The notes under the pieces: generated by a model
Told to the model about the DNA's origin: nothing
What the model saw: only the letters and a program-made list of their open reading frames with translations
The model's database searches: none
Part shown: piece after piece, positions 59,701 through 64,000 of the stretch
How the letters are laid out: every line of letters starts with the position of its first letter
How positions within the stretch are numbered: position 1 is the first letter of the stretch
NCBI GenBank assembly: GCA_014843695.1
Contig: CM026386.1
Span: 18,279,811-18,343,810 of the forward strand
Direction of reading: 5' to 3'
Origin: Archivesica marissinica
Taxonomy: Eukaryota > Mollusca > Bivalvia > Venerida > Vesicomyidae
DNA length: 64,000 nucleotides
Translations under genes and position numbers: made by a program

Positions 59701-62356
59701 GTCTATGCCATTATCAATTGGTGTAGGCGAGCATTATAGGGTTAGTTCCATATTGAGAGTGCAAAATGTTACTGTTGTTACAAAATGGTACTATTCAGGA
59801 TTAGCCATGCGATATTTTACATGAAACAATTGTAAACAACATCATTGTATATCAAAACCAAGGAATATTGGATCTATGTCAGCAGTCGTGAATATTGTAT
59901 TGTTATTTTTACACCTTAACACCTTAATATTGTCCTACCCAGAATTTTCAAATTATATAATTTTCTACCCAGGATTTTCAAATTGAGGATAATTTTCTAC
60001 CCAGGATTTTCAAATTAGGTATAATTTCCTACCGTACATACCCGCCTATAAGGCGATCTCGCCTACAAGACGACCCCCCCATACTTTATTCCTGAAGTCT
60101 GTGGGGTTTGACATGCACTCGCATATTATAAAAGATGGGTTGATAAAACTATTGCATGTCTGGCCAGTACAAGTTGAAGAAATGTTCAGTGTCCAAATTT
60201 TCTAAATAGTAATTATAGATCTATACCATTTACATTTAAAATCGCATCTAAAAACACAAACTTTTTTAAAATGTTTTATTTTTTATAGCATTCACTTATA
60301 AGATGGGAAGCCACTTTTAGGCCATAATCTGGTGGTACTAACCTCATCTTATAGGTGAGTTTGGACAGTACCCAGGATTTTCAATGGGAAAAGTGATATA
60401 TGGTGTAATGTCCGGTAGTGGAGAGATAATGTTCTACACTAGTCTGAAGGTTCTTGTGAAAATGTTGTGTATCAAGTGGAAGTCGTGGTAGCGCAGTTGT
60501 AGTGCGTTCGCTTCAGGTGTCAAAGGCCTGGAGTTTGAGCCCGCTAGACCCGTTAAGATTATGCCCTTAAGCAGGGCATTTAAATTCCACTTCTCCCTCC
60601 CTCGTTGCAATGGATTCCATCAGGAATGAGGTCTCGAGAGTGATTATATATAAGTTGTAAGAACTTGTTTCGCAATCGAGCTAAGCTAAATTTGTATAAA
60701 CTAATTGATGAAGATACTATTATTCAGGCCGCCACTTGCTGAAGCCTCATCCGCACACGTTTAGACATGCCAACCGTAAGTTCATGAAGCCGATGGGCAC
60801 CGAGCGGGCAATTGAGAAACATAACTCCGTCAAGTCTGAGGCGACCGTCGAGAAAGGACAGAAGAAGATGCTGGGCAAGCTCGCCAAACTGCATGCCAAG
60901 TTAGCTTCCCAGGGTATACAGTACGCATTGGAGGATCCGGTATGTAGTAACCATTTACCGCTTTTAAATGCAAGAGTTGGAAAATGACCTGTAAGTCGAG
61001 AAATGTCGAACAGACTATTTGGTGTCTGATAACCATTCCAGTCCAAATTTATGACTATGTATGTCCCATTTTGATAGGACTATGTACTTGTCAGGCAGGT
61101 GGCTACATTTTTAACCGTTACCATGCTCAGGGGCGTAGCTAGCGATTTTGAATCTGTAGGCCCGACTACTAGTACTAAATTGAACACGAAATGATACGGT
61201 TTTGCTAGAGAATTTTTTTTGATCCTTGAATATCTATCTATTTAAATTTACGTCTTGGATGTTCAAATTTCGATATATACAGATATATGAATTTGACATT
61301 TTATGCTTTGCAGAATGTATGTGACATCCAAGTTGACCACCCAACTCTTCGTAATATCCCCACCACACCTACAGTTTTTATTGCATTTTTGGGGATTTAG
61401 ATATTTTATGTTCGGGGACAATATGCAGGCTGGCTAATAGTAGCTATGTACCTGATGCTGTAGGCGACATGAGCAGATGTGTAATATTTTTCTTATTTTT
61501 CCTAGAATGTGGGGTTTGTGACATGTCATTCAAGTAGTTTCATCCATCGGGACGATTTGAATGAAATGTTGTCCGCCTCCGTGGTCGAGTGGTTACGGTC
61601 GATGACTTGTATACCACTGTAACCTATCATCACTGATGGTCACAAGCCCTACTTTAAAAAATATTACACATTTGTTATCTGCTCATTAAATACACACACA
61701 ATCTTAACTTTCACCGATATCATTGTTTGACATAAATACACACACAATCTTAACTTTCACCGATATCATTGTTTGACATAAATACACACACAATCTTAAC
61801 TTTCACCGATATCATTGTTTGACATAAATACACACACAATCTTAACTTTCACCGATATCATTGCCTGACATAAATACACACACAATCTTAACTTTCACCG
61901 ATATCATTGCCTGACATAAATACACACACAATCTTAACGTTCACCGATATCATTGCCTGACATAAATACACACACAATCTTAACGTTCACCGATATCATT
62001 GCCTGACATAAATACACACACAATCTTAACTTTCACCGATATCATTGTCTGACATAAATACACACACAATCTTAACGTTCACCGATATCATTGCCTGACA
62101 TAAATACACACACAATCTTAACGTTCACAGATATCATTGCCTGTATGTAACAGATCTATAATGTGGACTGTTTTATCCGCTTTCATTTGCTTTTGATGTA
62201 TACGTTTATATTTAATTGAAATGAACAATTATTGTTTCAGCACTTCGATGAGGCCAAAAAGAAAATAAAACTTAGTTATGAGGCAAAGAAAAAGGCCTTG
62301 CAGAAGAAACTGGAAAATAAGGCCAAACGGTTAGAAAAAAGGTCAAAAAAGAAGTC

Positions 62357-62411
<55 letters not shown>

Positions 62412-63116
62412 AGTAGTGATGAGGAAAATAGCACAAGTGAGGATAATCAGTCAGATTGTGGAAGTGACGGTGAAGATGATGGCGATGATATTCCTGCAAG
62501 AAAAATTACCAAGAAAACAGCAGTTTCAGATGTAAGGTCAAAACGTTCTGACAAGAAAACTCTGAAAAATGTGTCGATTACGCCAAAGTCAGCAAAGCTC
62601 GAAAGTAACGTCAATAAAAGTGCAAAGAAAACGCCAAGAAGAAGGTCGTTGATTCCGAAGGAAGTTGACACCCCAAAAGGCAAAATGAATGTTCTCATTG
62701 AAGATAGTAGTGAAGACGAAATTATGTTCAAAACTCCGCCTCAGTCAATAAGATCGTCAAAGCTTGTTGATACTTTGAAATCAATGAAGAGAACGCCGAT
62801 ATCAACGAAGAAAACAACCCCAAAAAGGAAAATGGATGAAAAAACACCAGTTTCAACGAAGAAAACAACCCCAAAAAGGAAAATGGATGAAAAAACACCA
62901 GTTTCGAATTCCAAAAAGGCAACGGGTACACCGAATGTTGATGTTCCTGCAAAGAAAACTAAGAGTACTCCTAAAGGTAGGAAAGTTGGTGACAGTGATA
63001 CAAAAGATGTGGCCCCTAAAAGGAATGTTCAGTCCAACAGAACTCCATCTGGAAAGAAATCACCTGCGCTAAAGTCTCCACCATCTGGGAAAAGGCGAAA
63101 GAGCTTAAGGAAATGA
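50652..63116 (+). CDS. NIFK: NIFK / Nop15-type nucleolar RRM protein, 5 coding exons, complete
   Basis: Exons are 50652-50753, 53202-53336, 59058-59166, 60728-60939 and 62241-63116 (1434 nt, 477 aa; human NIFK is about 290 aa). All introns are GT-AG with phases 0, 0, 1, 0. The basic N-terminus (MAKHTKKRGPPRHIALD) leads into one RRM at about 43-117, with RNP2 VVYISHL and RNP1 RGFAYIQF. VAKIVAETMNNYL follows, nearly diagnostic for NIFK. A basic helical region (KLAKLHAKLASQGIQYALED) comes after it. The extra length is in the last exon: 18 consecutive Asp (226-243), then a Lys/Thr/Pro-rich tail with two copies of a 17-residue TPKRKMDEKTPV-containing repeat and EDEIMFKTPP, which resembles the vertebrate C-terminal motif. 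NIFK binds pre-rRNA in the nucleolus, acts in large-subunit maturation, and in vertebrates binds the Ki-67 FHA domain. FHA binding here is unproven. Confidence 0.95.
51342..51548 (+). mobile_element. SINE S1 in NIFK intron 1, 7-bp target duplication
   Basis: An S1 head with the box A region shortened (gtggcgtaagtggtagagcg), full body and tail. CATATCA lies directly before and after. Confidence 0.86.
51823..52079 (+). mobile_element. CAGGG-TIR mini-transposon, copy 2
   Basis: Ends CAGGGTTCATTCTAGGTCAT and CCCTCTAGAATGATCCCTG. ATTTC flanks both sides. Body gagtgctttataatgggcca. NIFK intron 1. Confidence 0.85.
52291..52505 (+). mobile_element. SINE S1, diverged, in NIFK intron 1
   Basis: gggtcggatttcaaatcgat, cccggtttcgatacttg, cattgagcaaggcatctcac and ggtcggctaagcctgcccat follow S1 with many changes. 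Confidence 0.78.
52540..52625 (+). repeat. Dispersed repeat R1, fragment
   Basis: Contains aaatacaaaggattccaact and atacattttgggagaaatca, resembling 32040-32110. Confidence 0.55.
52626..53124 (-). mobile_element. CAGGG-TIR mini-transposon, copy 3, reverse, interrupted
   Basis: In reverse it matches copies 2 and 4 end to end, except for a 238-bp insert plus one TTAA. It ends about 75 bp before the NIFK exon 2 acceptor. Confidence 0.88.
52826..53063. mobile_element. piggyBac-type MITE nested in the CAGGG element (TTAA target)
   Basis: Perfect 19-bp TIRs CCCATTTCATTCTGGATAC, flanked exactly by TTAA (52822-52825, 53064-53067). The uninterrupted sequence of the host element at 58575-58590 (cttccttaaatggtg) gives the empty site with one TTAA. 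It has no ORF. Body words gatcaggctctatgctgt and gatcttgatctatgttgttt recur at 57900-58150. Confidence 0.93.
53202..53336 (+). CDS. NIFK: NIFK coding exon 2 (RRM first half)
   Basis: The acceptor is gtgtttgcag; 45 codons run VKDGANSSGVVYISHLPWGF to LRLSRSKK|gtattg. It contains RNP2 and the first beta-alpha-beta unit. The frame stays open into the intron's 40-bp array, but that is read-through. Confidence 0.95.
53473..56505. repeat. NIFK: 40/44-bp minisatellite in NIFK intron 2, over 60 copies
   Basis: The unit is cttgccctcaccgctgtatg followed by ttctaggggtcttcaaacca. Variants include gggatc/ggggtc, cccacacc, and a 44-bp form with acaaacca. About 60 copies run to 55925 and six more follow a 340-bp insertion. 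Variant blocks recur in runs, indicating segmental amplification. Confidence 0.95.
55934..56273. mobile_element. 340-bp insertion inside the 40-bp array, with ACAGGATATGA inverted ends
   Basis: Near the left end is ACAGGATATGAC and near the right end, reversed, ACAGGATATGAG. CTTCAAAC lies on both sides but is also part of the array unit, so the target duplication is uncertain. The interior has repeated atcagggaatt words and CG-containing cgcacacgcg segments unlike the surroundings. Confidence 0.65.
56881..57152 (+). mobile_element. SINE S2, full length, in NIFK intron 2
   Basis: Head gatctgtagtccagtggtaa, box B GCAGGTTCGATCC, tail ggaggcgtcgttcatatgtg. Part of the accaga...ctctgtctg body is deleted. 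Confidence 0.86.
57508..57731. mobile_element. Second piggyBac-type MITE family (TTAA target) in NIFK intron 2
   Basis: Left end CCCTTTCCTTCATAGA, right end reversed CCCTTTCCCTCATAGA, with TTAA at 57504-57507 and 57732-57735. 224 bp, no ORF. Confidence 0.85.
57880..58181. mobile_element. Relative of the 52826 MITE, left end eroded
   Basis: Shares gatcaggctctatgctgt and gatcttgatctatgttgttt. It ends ttagggTTAA at 58182, as expected for a TTAA element, but no matching left end is visible. A decamer gaactgcaca is repeated four times near 57976-58016. Confidence 0.65.
58526..58826 (+). mobile_element. CAGGG-TIR mini-transposon, copy 4, 6-bp target duplication
   Basis: Ends CAGGGTTCATTCTAGGTCAG and CCCTCTAGAATGATTCCTG. 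CTCACT lies exactly on both sides. It is the best-preserved copy (301 bp). Confidence 0.9.
59058..59166 (+). CDS. NIFK: NIFK coding exon 3 (RRM second half)
   Basis: The acceptor is gattttcag. It encodes TGNPRGFAYIQF (RNP1), VAKIVAETMNNYL and GKLIK, with the donor T|gtaagt at 59167. The last 21 bases and the donor form the first unit of a tandem array running into the intron. Confidence 0.96.
59146..59560 (+). repeat. NIFK: Tandem array of NIFK exon 3's end plus its 5' splice site, 6 units
   Basis: Unit 1 is the real exon end: catgtttggaaaactcatca then aatGTAAGTATGG. Five more copies follow. Potential donors fall at 59167, 59235, 59307, 59375, 59447 and 59515, with spacing 68, 72, 68, 72, 68. 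The 4-bp cgca indel alternates and the donor alternates gtaagt/gtgagt in part. Use of any extra donor adds an in-frame TAG after about ten codons. Confidence 0.95.
59941..60385. repeat. Short tandem words cccaggattttcaaatt split by a MITE
   Basis: About four copies of ttctacccaggattttcaaa lie around the element at 60032-60368; the last half unit follows it. Confidence 0.7.
60032..60368. mobile_element. TA-target MITE in NIFK intron 3
   Basis: Left end CCGTACATACCCGCCTATAA, right end reversed CTGTCCAAACTCACCTATAA, about 21 bp with six mismatches. TA flanks both ends, and removing the element restores the local cctacccagg unit. Tc1/mariner/pogo-like by target site. Confidence 0.8.
60479..60706 (+). 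mobile_element. SINE S4 in NIFK intron 3, ending 21 bp before exon 4
   Basis: Head gaagtcgtggtagcgcagtt, ttcgcttcaggtg, box B-like GGAGTTTGAGCCC, tail cgcaatcgagctaagctaaa. Its 3' end almost abuts the exon 4 acceptor, so it probably overlaps the branch-point region. Confidence 0.86.
60728..60939 (+). CDS. NIFK: NIFK coding exon 4
   Basis: The acceptor tattattcag is followed by GC, completing Cys 116. It encodes RHLLKPHPHTF, KFMKPMG and a basic helix ending YALEDP, with the donor gtatgt. It corresponds to the post-RRM basic region of NIFK. Confidence 0.93.
61128..61165. repeat. Fragment of the GGGGCGTAGCTAG element
   Basis: caggggcgtagctagcgatt resembles the end of the TIR element at 1039-1365. 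The other end was not found. Confidence 0.4.
61573..61650 (+). repeat. tRNA-like SINE head fragment in NIFK intron 4
   Basis: ccgcctccgtggtcgagtgg then cgatgacttgtataccactg resembles the S3 head; box B is not preserved. Confidence 0.45.
61680..62143. repeat. NIFK: 46-bp minisatellite in NIFK intron 4, about 10 copies
   Basis: The unit is aatacacacacaatcttaac then (t/g)ttcaccgatatcattg and cctgacata. Variants gtttgac and gcctgac lie in blocks. It ends about 100 bp before exon 5. Confidence 0.94.
62241..63116 (+). CDS. NIFK: NIFK coding exon 5 (Asp run, Lys-rich tail, stop)
   Basis: The acceptor is attgtttcag. It encodes HFDEAKKKIKLSYEAKKK, then 18 Asp from a pure GAT run at 62358-62411, then a long Lys/Ser/Thr/Pro-rich tail ending KRRKSLRK-stop. 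A 51-bp coding duplication sits at about 62802-62905. The tail has many Thr-Pro sites. Confidence 0.95.
62358..62411 (+). repeat. NIFK: Coding (GAT)18 microsatellite, poly-Asp
   Basis: A pure GAT run in frame in NIFK exon 5 gives residues 226-243 as Asp. The opposite strand would read as poly-His, which is a shadow. Length is likely to vary between individuals. Confidence 0.95.
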
Positions 63117-64000
63117 CTGGTCAGTCCATGATATTTTAAAAGTTTGTAAAGAATTAAGTATGCTAGCAGAGTTCGAGAATTTGAAACTATCCAGCGATAA
63201 CCTCAAAAACATAATTATTTGTTTACTAAACAGAATTAAGTAAGATCATGATGAAAGAATCGAAGAATTGGATATAAGTGGGAAATCTAGTGGAAGATAT
63301 GGTGGAACATGAAAGTAGTACAAGTGATGGGTGTGGCCAGATTGCTGATGTTGATGATTGTGCAGGGCTCATACCAGGGTACGACATGGGTGAAATAGTC
63401 GCTCCCTGACTTCGCTTCCTGACAACACATTTGCTTACAATTTTCATACAAAACTTTGTCCATTAAGTGTTCAACATAATAAAGTCACCTCCCCCTAAGC
63501 GCCAATCAATTTAGGGAGAAGTGAGGGTAAATCCGGGGAATGTGTGCATTCACCTACAATGTACATATATTTCCATAAAGCTATACATTTGTATTTCCGT
63601 GGTCAGATTTAGCTGTTATACAATGAGTGCAATGCTATTTCCCATACAAGTGTTCTTGATACCGATCAAATGAAATTCCTCACCTTTGAAGCAGACAAAA
63701 CAGGTCACAATTTTAAGTTTGGGTTGACTCGCGAGTGTCTCGAACCCTAAGAATTTGTATCATGTATTAAATATTCATATTCATAACCTTCCTGAATTCT
63801 TTACGCCCCTCCCCCATGATTCAACGCAAATGAATCGAAAAAGCACACCATGTAGCATGCACACAAAACATGGCAAGTTGGTAACAAATACAACAGTAAT
63901 TGAATCAAATAAATGTCCGAAGTATTTACCTATTTGAGTAGCCTGGGAACAGGCGTTGATATATTTTGCCTGGTCTGTCATATAAATATATTTTAATACC
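63117..64000. other. NIFK 3' flank: no further gene; degenerate CAGGG-TIR copy 5
   Basis: About 63363-63530 contains, in reverse, cagggctcatacc, gggtgaaatagtcgctccct and ttttcatacaaaactttgtc, matching the CAGGG element with heavy decay. Beyond 63540 nothing is recognised. Confidence 0.5.
63478..63483 (+). promoter_or_regulatory. Candidate NIFK poly(A) signal
   Basis: AATAAA lies 362 bp after the NIFK stop, inside a degenerate CAGGG-TIR mini-transposon copy. No closer AATAAA was seen. The element may supply the 3' end; this is inference. Confidence 0.3.

Noticed and set aside
62272..62499. Histidine-rich minus-strand protein
   Set aside because: It is the opposite-strand shadow of the (GAT)18 Asp run in NIFK.

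Overview
The window looks like the nuclear genome of a marine lophotrochozoan, most likely a bivalve mollusc. It has intron-rich animal genes, many tRNA-headed SINEs, non-LTR retrotransposon remnants, a decayed Polinton/Maverick, several kinds of TIR mini-transposon and a very high load of minisatellites. The species call is inference; the eukaryotic, spliced nature of the genes is seen directly.

Three protein-coding genes can be rebuilt exon by exon with matching splice phases. (1) 19603-27461, plus strand: a small secreted protein with two cysteine-rich chitin-binding (peritrophin-A/CBM14-like) domains, 4 coding exons, 183 aa. (2) 32245-46950, minus strand: MDH1B, a malate-dehydrogenase-like protein, 5 coding exons, 568 aa, with a 22-nt first coding exon about 7 kb from the second. 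(3) 50652-63116, plus strand: NIFK (Ki-67 FHA-interacting nucleolar RNA-binding protein), 5 coding exons, 477 aa, with one RRM, an 18-Asp run and a Lys-rich tail. MDH1B and NIFK are divergent, with 3.7 kb of repeats between them. The three genes have no evident functional link: extracellular chitin binding, a probably cilium- or sperm-associated enzyme relative, and ribosome biogenesis.

Layout: 1-3.4 kb holds SINEs, a TIR element and tRNA-like repeats. 3.4-13.2 kb is a block of six minisatellite arrays. It includes two copies of one mini-transposon, one compact and one in which both terminal inverted repeats have grown into tandem arrays. 13.2-19.5 kb is gene-poor, with broken LINEs and SINEs. 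19.6-27.5 kb is the chitin-binding gene, with long arrays in two introns and five SINE pieces in another. 27.7-32.2 kb is gene-poor. 32.2-47 kb is MDH1B, with a 31-bp array and the Polinton remnant inside introns. 47-50.6 kb is repeats. 50.7-63.1 kb is NIFK, whose introns hold most of the window's datable mobile-element insertions, a 40-bp array, and an array built from the end of an exon plus its 5' splice site.

SINE families are labelled S1-S8 here for convenience; these are not database names. No rRNA, CRISPR or bacterial-type operon was seen.
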